Source: Acanthaster planci (Eukaryota > Echinodermata > Asteroidea > Valvatida > Acanthasteridae). Taken from it: 64,000 bases of DNA. The position numbers and the translations under genes are program-made. Location: assembly GCF_001949145.1 (NCBI RefSeq), contig NW_019091385.1, positions 2,782,885-2,846,884 on the forward strand, in the 5' to 3' direction. Positions 1 to 13,086 of the stretch are shown here, piece by piece; position 1 is the first letter of the stretch, and the number at the start of each line of letters is the position of its first letter. The notes below the pieces were generated by a model that saw nothing but the letters and a program-made list of their open reading frames with translations, did no database searches and had not been told where the DNA came from.

Positions 1-923
1 ATGCGTAAGTAACATGTTGATACTTGAGTGGCCGTATTGTACACATGTACTGTACACATACACTGTACATGTACATGCATGTATATCAGCATACATGTAA
101 TTGGTAATCCATTATAAAGGTGCCAATCAAAATGACTGTAAATGTAATCTCTAAACATGTTGAATACATGTACATGTAGGCCATTCAATGTTACACAGGT
201 GGAGAGCATGTATGGGGTACTAGCACATCAATCATAATGCCACTTGACATTGTCTTTGGACATCACGCAAAAAAACCAGTTCATGCCCCTCAGTATATAG
301 AATGTAGGTCCCTTGAAACTCTATATGAAACTGAAGGGCCTCACCTTCAACTGTTCACCCCAGTAAAACCCACAAAATACTTCCTGTGATATCAGGCTAT
401 CCAAGCAAAATAACCCCCCCCAAAAAAAGTTAACACAATTCCTACATGGAGCTTTTAATTGGGGAGCCCACAGCAACATCAAATGTGACTCCTCCACACA
501 GAAATGAAATGAACAAATCTCTCTAAGATTTCAGGAACATCATCTACCCTGAAAGGATTGACTTGCAGGGAGGAAGGGTTGCTTTTGTTATAAAATCACA
601 CATTCTGTACATGTACATTTAAACCCGGCACAGCCGAAACTTCCGACATGGCAATTCTTCCCTTTTTTTGTAACAGAACAGGGAAGCTGGAAACAAAGCC
701 CCATGGTGCCAAATGAAAGAGTAAACATTCTATCTACATGTATGTCAAAAGGGAGCTGTCCACGTACGCTCGTGTTTTCATCCTCTGTAACTGTTATCAC
801 AATCTGACTGCATTGTGATTACAAAATCCTTCCCTGTACCAACAGGCCAAGCTGACGTTTTCCAAAAGACGAACTTTTTAACATTTCTCCCAAAGAGAGC
901 AAAGTTCCTTCCCAAATACTCAC
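1..923 (-). other. GRAF-family gene, start of intron 2
   Basis: This stretch lies downstream (minus-strand sense) of GRAF exon 2 and should be intron 2. I looked for the next BAR-domain exon, which in the family continues with the segment after the TDDE motif, and did not recognise one here. It contains several TACATGTA palindromes near 60-80, 170 and 605, and short A/C homopolymers near 415-430. Nothing else is supportable. Confidence 0.5.
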
Positions 924-1019
924 AAATGTCAATTTCATCATCTGTCTGTGACATCCCGATGCACTCAAAGTTAAAACTGATGAGTGTGTCTGAGAAAGCC
1001 CTCTGGGCTTTGGATAAAT
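924..1019 (-). CDS. ARHGAP26: GRAF/ARHGAP26-family Rho GTPase-activating protein, exon 2 (BAR domain)
   Basis: This 96-nt exon is easily missed. Read on the minus strand it has a pyrimidine-rich acceptor (…TTTTCTGCACCAG) before 1019 and a consensus donor GTGAGT after 924. It joins exon 1 in phase (A|AT) to give NLSKAQRAFSDTL, then ISFNFECIG and QTDDEIDI. That matches the GRAF BAR-domain pattern of an NLS-A-R-F-D-L segment followed by F-F-CIG and TDDE. GRAF proteins (ARHGAP26, ARHGAP10, ARHGAP42, with OPHN1 as a relative) carry BAR, PH and RhoGAP domains and couple membrane curvature to Rho/Cdc42 inactivation in endocytosis. The exon ends in phase 1, so a third exon must follow beyond the left edge or undetected in 1-923. 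The assignment within the GRAF clade is inferred, because only 83 residues are visible. Confidence 0.9.
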
Positions 1020-1162
1020 CTGGTGCAGAAAAGGAGAGACAAAAGAAAAACCATTCGTTATTTATCTACACTTCAAGCTCTACAGTAACAACTTTATCAA
1101 AAGGACTTTTGTTTATCGGAAGGCAAAGACAGGCCCCAAAATTCTCCGATCAAAGCTCAACC

Positions 1163-1221
1163 AATAATAATAATAATAATAACATTTATAAAGCGCATTT
1201 TTCCGAAGGTTACAATGCGCT
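1163..1221. repeat. (AAT)n followed by a GCGC hairpin
   Basis: About seven AAT units (1163-1183) are followed by an ACATTTATAAAGCGC segment. AGCGCATT (1192-1199) is the inverse complement of AATGCGCT (1214-1221), leaving a 14-nt loop. The combination of an AAT tract and a short GCGC stem resembles the tail of dispersed repeats common in marine invertebrate genomes. The family is inferred. It lies about 140 bp upstream of the GRAF exon 2 acceptor. Confidence 0.6.
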
Positions 1222-4200
1222 GGGAAAAAAAGCAACTGCAGGAAAGTAAACCAAGTGCTAAGACAAAATCAGTGGGAGCAGATGACCAAAACCTAGAGTG
1301 GAAACAGATAAGATTTAAGTTTTAAGTTAAGATTCAAGTTAACCAATACAGTTGAACCTCATCAATGAGAGCACTGTTTCTGTAATACAACATTCTGCTT
1401 ACAGTGTAGAATACCAAAGTGAATACGTCAGATGCACAATTGTGTGGTTTAACCTGTCATACATATATCAACATAAATTTGTTTACATTATGCTCATGAA
1501 TTTATGTGTAATATGATTGTACATGTATATTTATAACAGCAGGAAACCAAATTTTATTTTCTTTTATATGCTTAAAGGAAATGACAAAAAATATATCTAC
1601 ATGTACCGCTATCTATCTAAAAGGCATAAGTGTGAGAACCAGCACATGAACCAACACGTGCACATACTCCATTCCTTTGCACTACACTTGCTGGCTCACA
1701 GTGACATCACATTTTGGTACTCCATAACAACAACTTGTTTAGGTCCTAATCTTTTGTTCTTCTTTGTTTTCATTCCCAATAATACAAATTTCCGGCTATA
1801 ACCAGGTAAACGGCAAAGTCTAAAGGACCTACATGTATTAACATGGTTCACCTGAACAGTACATGTACTTGTATACTACATGTAGCATGTGTTATCCAAG
1901 CAAGGTCTAATCATGTGTGAGTGACAAGTCAATTTTCAAGTAGAAAAAAATATCTAGAAAATCTCATAAAAATTTTGTGAGCCTTTCTGATACCGGTTCA
2001 CAGGCAAGGATGTCAAGGTGAGGACTTATGAGGAAGCCACTGTGGATTGTTTTCGGGCCAAAATTACTGGTTACAGAAGCAGTCATCCATCATTAAGTTA
2101 ACAACTGCATTGTCAATTACTTGAATTTACTTTCCACTCGCCATTTGTCACAAAGGTTTCAAAATATGAATAGTCACAAACCCTGTACAACGTCAAGTGT
2201 AAAAGCAATGCTTAGTATTGGTTCATGTACATTAATCTTGGATGGATGTACAAGTTCTATGTGTATGTACATGTATAGTACACAAAAATTAAAAATACGA
2301 GCAAACCTAAACAAGTGTGCAAAACATCTGTCTGAGCAAACCTTAACAGGTACACTACTTGTGTACATGTGCATTTGTATAACATAAGTCCACATGTATG
2401 GGCACATCCTACCTCTGTAGTACCGGTGTATGCACAGTGTATCACAATACCCAAGTACATGTACATGTAACGGTGTGAAAAGCAATACCATTTAGAATAC
2501 CATATCAAAATAAACTATAAAGAGAAGTCTGTGCCTAGGATCACGACCCTAGGGCATGCTGCATACTGGTTCATACAATGTACATGTATGTGGCAAGGAT
2601 ACCATCTGTGCAAGCAAAGAGTCCTTAATCCCACAATGTAATATTGACATTGCCTTATCTCTACATGGTCCATTCAGATCCCAGACGCCTGCCCCTGTAT
2701 GATTTGCAGTCTCCTCCTCCCCCCCCCTTGCCATGGGTCATGGTGTGGTTGCTGGCATACTGCATCCCTCGCCTGCAGTCTGTAGTCACTTTGTAAATTA
2801 AGCACTTCTTAAAGGGGCGTGTACTGTGAGCACCCAATGCTCTCGTGCCAGGCATGAACATGTACATGTACTCCATATCTGCAGAGTATCACTCAACACA
2901 CTTTACATGTACATGTATGCACCATGAACATGGTATGCTTGGATCTCCGGCAGAATGCACCAGATGCAGTGCTGATTTTTCCAGTCCCACACACATACAT
3001 GTACACATTCATGATGCACGGGGGGGGGTGCATATTTTTAATATAGTGCTGGCCTGGGACCTGCTGGTCCTTGCTGCCAATTCTGTTTTCCCAGGAACTG
3101 AGAGGATACTACCCATTTCGCAGATACTGTATTAACACACTAAATTCAAATCTGACACTGGACCCATGACCACTTACAGCAAAACCAACTTCTACAGCCG
3201 TCTGTACATGTAAGTGCCACGTGCACAGAAAAACAATTGGATGTAGGACCACATCACACCCATAAAGTGAACCTAAATGGTGATTCACTGAGCATCATTC
3301 CGGTTACAGATCAGGTCACTCGGCCGCAAGCAGTTACAATCAGGTGACCTGAGCACGGTGGATGAATGAGACCGTTGCAGAGGCAAATAATAAGAAAGGG
3401 GTGATATTTGTAGCTACATGTACCAAGTCTCAGAAGTCTCCCACTGCTGAACATGTACAAGAGGATTTGTAAATTGTACATTTACATGTAACAGAAACAA
3501 CCTTGCTAAAAATACAGATATTTATTTTCCTTACTCAAAGGGAAAACCTGTTTATTTGGGCAACTACATTTGAAAGTCTTTCTAAAAAATATGAGACAGC
3601 TTTATGACTAAAATTTAAAAGCGCAATGTATACACGACATAGTTGAATTGTATGAAAAATACAGTCTACCATCAGACTTCAAAGTGGAAGGAAATCACAA
3701 ACAAATATGATGAGCAGCTCTTCTTTTCTAAGAAGGCTCACAGACCTTCAAACATGTACAGACATGTCTGGCATTTTGTACAACCCATTAGAATCGCACA
3801 CAGCAGTATCCAACTCAGCTAAATGTACTAGTACAGTGTAAAAAAATTGTAATGTCTTTGCTGAGAAAATACAGTATTGGTCATCTGTGTATCATCACAA
3901 GGCAAGTTACTGGAAGATCATGAACTAGTATGAGTAGTGTACCATACAAAAATAAATTGAAACATTAAACTGGACGTTAGAATGCATGCAATTTACATGT
4001 ACGTATGGTACATGTACATGTACTACTGAATTTAAAATCAAATTTGATTTACATGTTAAAATTTGAATTTAATCAGGTTCTTGATACTCATTTATTCAGT
4101 ATAAAATTCATACATGCATCATACCCTGGGACATGTTAATTAATAGTTGAACTACCAGTTCAACAACAAAGACATTACACATTTTGTTGTACATTAAACA

Positions 4201-7200
4201 GTTCTAGCACAGTATGTTTAGCTCAGTTGGATACTGCTGTGTGCGATTTTAATGGGTTATAAATGATAAAATTTGGACAATGTACATAATACAGAGGTGC
4301 AATGTACATGTATACTGGTAGGCAAAAATCATACACTATGGAAACGGTTTTGAAAAGAGAGAGTGAAATTTGTACGTACATTTCGCATAATTTTTAACAT
4401 CTTGCAACGATGGGATTCATGCATTGGTGCACTCTATTAAGGAAGCATGTGTGGGTAATCCCAGAAATTAGGGGTCCAAAAGTGTGGCATCAGTTTGCCA
4501 TATGTGCCATTAACCTACAACAACAACTCCGCATGTAACTTTTCAAAACTTCTAAAAGAGTGACTTTGATCATGTAAAATACAAATTACCACCTTCAGAT
4601 TTATAAAAATGATTATTTGGGGATAATTAGGCATAATATGTACATTTGGTGGACATCTGGTTGGCTACCAGTGTAAATCAAATGGAGTTGAATTCATTTA
4701 AAGTTTTATGCCAAAACGTTTTCACCAGAGGACTTGATTTCAAAGGTTCCCTCAACAACAAGGAGAATTCAGCATATTTTTCAACTGATGTATTTTAAAA
4801 CACCTAAGAAATAACTCTAAAAAAATATAAGCCATGGGAAAAAAAGGGCACAAAATTGACGGAAAATGATGAGAAAAGTTTGGCTCTCTTCATTCTCTTA
4901 CCGTTTAAAATCTTTCTCACTATACCAGCATATCTGCCAGGTCTTATACCTTTCAACCACTGAAAATTATCTTTAAGTTTGGCTGCATCAAAAATGTATG
5001 AGTATAATACATTAGTTGCGAACGTCATATTTGAAACGTTTTTGGAAACGTACTTGAGGAAAATGTGATTTTATTGGCTAGAATTTCAACAAGTTGTTCA
5101 CGTCCGTCAAAAATGGTGATGTTCGAGACTTTAATTAATCAACTCCAATTAAGTTGAAAGATGGGCACGGTCATCATTGTTCCAGATATCAGCCACGGCT
5201 TCCCTAATTTCATCAGACATTGGGAATTAATTCACTGCGTTCACTTCAGGAAAAATGAATCCCAAAGTTGAACATTATCTAATGGCCCCTATTTTGAGGA
5301 ACCTGACGTACACATACATATATATATTTACATTCATCTACAGTGTATTCTTGTCCCCTCATGTACATGGAACTGCAAGCAATCAAGGTCATGCATGTGT
5401 ACCTAGGGCCATGTTCCCCTAGTACATGTACATGTATGCACACTACAAAGTACGTGTGTTCAGGGCTGAACTGACCATACAGCTGTACAGTGATCACTGA
5501 ACCAATGGGTAGGCCCCACTGTACTTGCCGCTGCTACCGATATTTCATGACCAATAAATACATGTAAAGCAGGTGAAAAGTACCCCTATAGGACCTATGT
5601 ATGAAAAAAAAACCCAGCATAACGTGAGCTGTCGTGCGAACTAATTAATATTAAGTACATGTATTCTCAAAACATACATATGTGCACATGTACTGCCGGC
5701 AACATTCACATGTGCACTGTACCCTATTAAACGGTTTGTGCTATTGGCACAGTAAAGAAATACATGTACAGCTGTGTACAGTTGTCGAGATTCTTGATTT
5801 AACATTGATATCATCTGCACATTTCCAAACACACACACTTGTATACATGAAGTTCGAATCGAACAACACATCTCTTGTGCATTTGAACCACTGTCAACCA
5901 AAGTACATGTACTTGTAAATACGACCCAGACTGCCGCACCTTGAATGGGTGCCACATTTATTACCTGGTTCCCCTGTAATCCCATATCAACATCTACACA
6001 GGGCTACCACAGGCAGATATTATACACCGCATGCCTAAACATTATACCATGCTGTCATTGACGTCACCTGGCCAGTGGGCAGGCCTGGGGCACCCCACGA
6101 TCCCAGCACATACACCAAATCAAGGCCCAAAATGCAGGCCCTCCTCCGAAAGGCCAAATACAATTCTTAAAGAGGTCTTTTACCTCGGGGTCATACCCAA
6201 GCCCAAGTGGATTAATTAGATAAATATTTGTTTTCGAGGTCTGAGAGCTTATAAACCTACTGTGCACTATACCTTTTGCAGCTACCCACAGCCACTATGC
6301 CCTGCAGAGAAAACATGAAGCTTCAAAAATCAAATTTTTCTCACTCATATTACAGCATGTGCATGTAATTGGGATTTTGATATCATGTCATTTTTTTGAA
6401 TTGCATGTGCCTCCACACTCAATATTTATCATATCCAATCCCATCTAAAGTAAACTTCCTGGCTCTCATTTGCATAAACTTTCACTCATGGGGGAGAAAA
6501 GGTCAAGAACATGAAAATGAAACCTGACCCTTTTTTTTCTCAGAAGGGATCACATACATGTATGTACATGTTCTACATGCAAATCTAATCTGGCCACTTT
6601 TTTCCTGTTTGGTGAGGTTTAAAAGCCCTGCATGCCAGTAATCGAATAAACACTGCACATATTGTGCAGCAAAAGGGAGAGCCACATCATGTGTTTATTA
6701 TCACATGCTAAAATGCAATGGGTTGAAAATGCTGCACGATATCAGTAATTACTCAGCTAGTGTCACGGAGATGCAGGCATTCCGCGATGATCTTTTGAAG
6801 TTCTGGGTTAATTCATGCACAACATTGCAAAGGCTGCCTAAACACAATCAGGTTTGAACAAATTTCCTGTTGAAAGTCTCTTACATGTAAACAACCTCCA
6901 TTCAAAACTACCATACCATAGATCTCCAATAATGATTGGGATAAACTAGATTTGGGAATATTTTCAGAGCACAATTCACAAAATTGCTGTTTGTTCCTCA
7001 GTACAATGCACAAATGATCATAAATCAACAGCTGCATCTAGTTTCAAAGAATTTTGTCTGCTAGACACAGGAAATGATATACAGTGTATTGTCTGCATTA
7101 CTGACACATCAACCCCTTATAAACTTCAACAGGATCCCACTACAGCAAATATTAGCTATCAGATTGACTCCATACTGGGACCCCTACATTGCACTTTGAG

Positions 7201-9662
7201 CTCAATCAACAATCAAGTTTTCATTTGGGGGAGGCGGAGGGGACAGGTGATTTTGGCAGAGGCATGACAGAAGGAACAATAGGATACGGGGAACATGAAG
7301 AACTGCGTCTCACCCCACATGAACCCTTGCACAGGATGCCTACTGTGTAAGCAAACCTGGCCATTTTTCATCATTAAATGTATATACAGGTATTTGCATG
7401 TACCTCATGTACTGTATGTCTCCACAACATTATTCATGTTGTTTCATCAATGCATGTGTCTCTGGCAACTGTAAGATTTATAGGCTGAGTGTGCATGCAG
7501 AACTGCTGACGTGGGGGCAATATTCAAGTACATGAGCACAAATACATACACCGGTGCCTTCATCATATTAACCCAACTTTGAACTACAATCTGTTCATGT
7601 ACTGTGCACATGTACATTCTCCAAACACTTTGTAGGATCCAGCAGAATTCAATGCTCAGCTAAAGACTTGTGATGCCTGCTAAAGTCAGCCACAATACAT
7701 GAGTTTTAAACCAGTATCTCGTACTGTACTAAGAACAAATCTACTCAAAAGACCAACATTCCAAGAGAACAAAATATAGTTTTCAACTTCAACTTCAATC
7801 ATGTCTTTTACTTTTACTAATTTAGTGGTTCATAAATTTAAGTCATGGTTGAGAGGTACTGGTATAATTGTCAGTGTTGAGAACAAAGTTGAATGTATGA
7901 AGAGTCACTGACCTTTATTTATAGCCCTCATTTTCATGCATCATCAAATGTGGCTTCATTTACATATGTACAATGTACATGTAAAATACTATTTTTGTTT
8001 TCTTGAAAATGGACATTGGTGACACAAGCTTTGAAGTTATTACAGGCGCATGGACACTGATCCCCTGGGAGGACACATGTATGTAGGTCAGAAAAGGCCA
8101 GCAAACACACTTATGTGCATCTATGGGGAAATCAATTTAATGCTTGGTAAAGTGGGGGACCAGGGAGGGACACACCCCTCCATCCCCCATCAATCGAATT
8201 CTATGATGAACACAGTCATGATTCTAAAAGATTCCAACCTCGACTCCATAGTAAGTCTGCATCGCACAAAAACACACTGACTGCAGTCCTAATTTAATTT
8301 TCCCAAATAGTGGGATATTTAAATCTTACAATACCAGGGGTAAAGATTGCACAAGGAATGGTGGGAACCAACACGGGTGCGGCAAAATTACACCCACGGG
8401 AAGGAGGTTGAAGAAATTCAGACTTCTGTTGTGGAGCTTCGTGTCTATGCACAAGTATTATTTCTTGCCCCGACCCTGCATACAGTATGTATCGAGCGTA
8501 TGGTACATGTACATGTACATATGTACATGTATGCCTCAAAACACTGCAGAGATTCTATGGCAGACAGGAAACTCGAGGAAATGCTTTGCTTTGCAGAGGA
8601 GAGATCATGACCGACAACCAAGGTGGAGGGCAGCGTATGATAAATGAATGTACAGTACATGTACATGTACATGTGCTGCCCAATGGCAGGAAGACAGATA
8701 TCCGGTATGTACTGTACGTGTGCATACTGTACATGTACATGTTGGGCACCAGTACATATACAGTGTACATGGCATCATAATATAAGTTCAAACCCCCGGA
8801 GTTGTCAACTGTGTTGCCAGTACGGTACAAAATCATGCAGAACAAAAATTTACCAGCATTTACCAGAACATAAAGACCCAAAAGGAAATTTATACAAAAT
8901 AGCTGAACAGGTTTACATTAACAGGTACATTGATGGCTGAAAAACAAACCTTTTGAAACAGGCTAAATGTATCAGTGCATGTATCTTCAACAATGTCAGT
9001 CTACTATTCAATGTAGCTACAAAGTCTGTTGTACATGTACTTGAATAGAACAAAATTTGTTTTCATACCATTCAAATGTCATTTTCCGGTACTTCAAGAT
9101 GTACATGTAATCCTCTACCTTTTAAAACCCAAACCATTAAAACCAGCTGGCAAACTTGGTTTTGAGTCTCAGTTTTTGAGTGTCATTTCTTAAGCAATTA
9201 TGTACAGATACGGTTCCATGGGTAAGCAAGGGTAAGGACTGTGTCAGGGAAAGGTGCATGGGTGAGGTGCCTATTTACCGTACCCCTCCCCCAGGAGAAC
9301 ACTGCAGGGGCACATTTGTTGGGTATGTAAGAATGATGAACATGTAAAATTTTAAGTCAGGATGCATAACTTAAGCTACACTTGATACAGTAGTATGAGA
9401 AATGAGAAGTTGGAGACTGCCCCAACCTATATGTAAACACATGGCAGAAACAATGTTCAAATACAAGTACATGTACCAGTATACATGTACATGTACCTTT
9501 ATGTGATGCTGCTATTGTGCATCTTCCCCAATGACAGCACACTATGCAGGGCATAAGAAATATGTTCAACCTTAACATACATGTACTGGTACATTTACAC
9601 GTAAATGTAGGTTCAAACACAGTAATTAGATTAGCGGAGAGGAGGGCAACAAACAATTGGTG

Positions 9663-9836
9663 ACCATGAGAGGTGGGGGTACTGAACAGGTACCATGAGA
9701 GGTGGGGGTACTGAACAGGTACCATGAGAGGTGGGGGTACTGAACAGGTACCATGAGAGGTGGGGGTACTGAACAGGTACCATGAGAGGTGGGGGTGCTG
9801 AACAGGTACCATGAGAAGTGGGGGTACTGAACAGGT
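9663..9836. repeat. 29-bp minisatellite, six copies
   Basis: Six head-to-tail copies of a 29-bp unit run from ACCATGAGAGGTGGGGG to TGAACAGGT, with copy starts at 9663, 9692, 9721, 9750, 9779 and 9808. Copies 1-4 are identical by eye, copy 5 has A to G in TACTGAAC, and copy 6 has GAGAAG for GAGAGG. The array opens long reading frames on the minus strand, but a 29-bp period rotates the frame at every copy, so they are not genes. It lies inside GRAF intron 1. Confidence 0.95.
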
Positions 9837-12800
9837 CATGCATGTACGTGTAGGTATGGGCAACCATCAAGTAGCCTGTGTGAGGTATGGTCTGATTATC
9901 TGCTGATATGCAAAGAGACAAGACAAGCAAACATTTTCTGTTCCACGAACAAATAATTCAAACTGCTGATCCTGACTTTAAAAATAGAATGAACATGTAT
10001 GTATTGTTAGCCCTTCTTTAGTACGTTCTAAAACTTACTTTTCTTTTCAATGGAACGTACCCCTTCTTTAGGAGTGGGTGCTTAGCATACAGTACATGTA
10101 ATTTTCTATGGTATCTGAGTACATTTAATGTACACTACTCACCTTTTTTATTTTGGTGGTCATCTACACAGTTGTTATACATGTATTCCTGGTTACCTCT
10201 CTGGTAGCCATACATGTATGTATGTATGTATGCATCAGTCTGGACTTTGAACAGGTTTAAAATGTAAGCATTAATTACCTGTAGGTAACCTGCTTGGTAT
10301 GTTCACACTCAAGCTTACATGAAACCTACAAGTACTTGTCCTGTAAATTCTTTCTTGACTAAAAACATCTCAACAAAAACCTTGACCCCTATCACACATT
10401 AAATGTATGTACGTTAATGGCAGAAGGCATGTGGAAAACCTCAGAAATGTTGTGCAGTTTACTATACAGCAGCGAAAGCAGCTATAAAACCATGACACAA
10501 TACAGCCTTTTTCTATAATGTACATTGTACATACATGGAGAATGCGTTACCCAATGCTTCTGAATTTGACGTTCTATTGCCCAATACACCATGTACCATA
10601 CATGTACATGTGCAAGTACATTTGTACATGTATATATCTACCATCAAAATAAACTGTAGCCCTCTGCTCATTACTCATCAAAATAAAAAAAAAGTCCCAG
10701 CAATGATGTCACTCATCAATCAGTGTGCTACAGCTTTCTCAATTCCACGCCAATTAGCACAATAACAAATAGGCTGACTGCCTCTACTACATGTACATGT
10801 ACATCTACAGTCTGTACTGGTGACTCATGCAGGGACATACAGGTAAAGCCTAGCCTGTACAGAATGCATCCTGCACATTATGTACAATACTGTACAGTAT
10901 AATGCAAAAAATATCATGCATCAGTTAACTGATGTGTACTTGTACCATACATGTACATGTACATTACAATTTGTTTGTGCTGCACTTGTGGCCACTGTGA
11001 TGTGTTAGTTTATACAAATGCTGCACAGTCATATACATATACATGTACAGGTGATAATTTGTGCTTACCGGGTAGCTCATTAGCATGAATTGAAAAGAAT
11101 ACCCACACCACAGTTTCTTCAGAGAAAAGAGGAGATTAATTGGCCCCAAAATGTGGTGGGATTGTGTAAACACAGGCCAAGATCAACGCCTTGGTTTCAG
11201 GAGCTTCCATCCAAGGGTAGAGTTGATAAAATCACAGTTAAGAAATGGTCCTGAGTGCCAGAGAAAGTACAGGGATGTCGCTTGAAACTTGCTGCGAGCA
11301 GGCTTGGGAACCATATGCGTATCACTTTGGGGGGTTTTGTGTGAATGATTAAAAAGGTAATTGGCTCACCCACCAACAATCGAATTGAAATGGAAAGAAA
11401 TTAAGGACAAGACAATAATTTAAATTTTGTACATGTATGAGAAACCACAGTAATGTTGGTGTGCATATTATTGAGCCCTGAACTTTGTGTAAATTTAATA
11501 TTGGGACATGAATTGGTGCACTACTCCAATACAGGACATGTACATGTAGAGTAGCCATTGAGGCTGGAGAGTTTACCTTGACTGGAATTGGAACATAATC
11601 CAAGGCCAAAAAGACAAGGTTTGGTTTGGTGGGACAATGAAAGATACTGACTCATGTGTGGAAGACCTTTAAATTTCACTTGCAGATAACGTAGATTACT
11701 GTACATGTGCATTGGACATTTTACATGTAGCTGTGCCATTAAAGTCATTGCTACGAGTATGTATCAAGATTTCCGACCTAATTTCCATCTAATATTCATC
11801 GGCTCAGAGCTACAGGCAAAAGGTCCTTAAGGCAGTTGTGTAATGTTTGAAAATCCTCCAACCAATATATTTCAATAAGGTTTAAGGACTTGATGTAACC
11901 ATTTAATAATTCACATTTTAATCCTTTTAGAACATCCAAACAATTTAAAAACACAGAACCTGCGAAACAGATTTGTAATAAAGTATCATCTGTGTTGCAT
12001 TCTTGTTGCAATTAATGGGTCCTGGTAAAAAAGAAATTTGAAACATATTGCAGTTTAATTTGTATCCAGTTAAACCGATAAGGACAGTTCAATTACAACT
12101 ATCTAATGGCATGCACTGACAATCAATACATACAGTACGATATACATGTAAGTGCACTTGTCACCCTGATGTGTCACTAAAGTAAAGTGAGGTTGGTCAT
12201 TTCAATCAATATACCATTATTGTGTGCTGACCTTGGCATGCATAGTTCACACCTACATTTACTACATGTACAGGTACAGGTATTTACAGGTTCTGGTGAA
12301 GCACTGTTGATTTTGACAGGAATTATACGCTGTGTAAGTGAATTATTTTCACAAACAGCCTTTCTGTTTATCCCCAGATAATACTACATGTATAAGTATG
12401 TGCATATACATGTGTACAAGCTGAGGAAAATGCAACAAGCCTACAATCTGGGGGGGGGATGATTCAAAAATTAATACCATGAAATTATTGTTGAAAACTT
12501 GTCTTTTAAACCTGGACAAACATTGAGTACATGTACATACACCAGTTGCAGTAGATGTTCAACTGTACACTACAGTCCAAATTTACAGGAATTTCAAGAG
12601 ACTTGCAAGTATGTAAAGACACTAATTATTTTAATTTTTTCGATTTTGGTTTCATTTTGAAACATTATCCCAACTACACTGCCCCAAGTAGTCAACCAAT
12701 TTTACATGTATGCCTATTGATGAGATAATCGATACAAAATGTACAATATTTTTTATCCCTGCCAGTATGAGATTTGGTTGGTATCTGCATGTAATGGACA

Positions 12801-12895
12801 TACATGTACATGTATATGGACGATATGCAAATGTACTGCGCATGGCATCTCATCTAGCCGGCCATCCACTGGTCCTAAAGTCAGGCAGAAACAAA

Positions 12896-13086
12896 TGGAC
12901 AGGCAGTTTTGCTGGTTGAAAATTTACAAGCCCCAACGTTTGGGACAAACCGTTGCACTGGTGACATTTCCTTCCAAAATACTGGGTGCGATGGAAATTC
13001 TGGGCTCAGAAACTGGATGCACCAACTTCCGCCAAGGGGTGTTAGTTTCAAACATGTTCATGGGAGAGGAGTGGACAGGCAGTTTT
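12896..13086. repeat. 161-bp segment between 15-bp direct repeats
   Basis: TGGACAGGCAGTTTT occurs at 12896-12910 and again at 13072-13086, exactly flanking 161 bp. The arrangement resembles a target-site duplication around a short insertion. However, the insert has no obvious terminal inverted repeats or A-rich tail, so a local duplication remnant is equally possible. Confidence 0.5.

Noticed and set aside
815-1249. 144-codon plus-strand open frame
   Set aside because: It runs antisense over GRAF exon 2 and through the (AAT)n repeat. The minus-strand reading has splice sites and family motifs; this one has none.
9357-9930. Minus-strand frames with repeated proline/serine-rich peptides
   Set aside because: They are produced by the 29-bp minisatellite, whose period is not a multiple of three.
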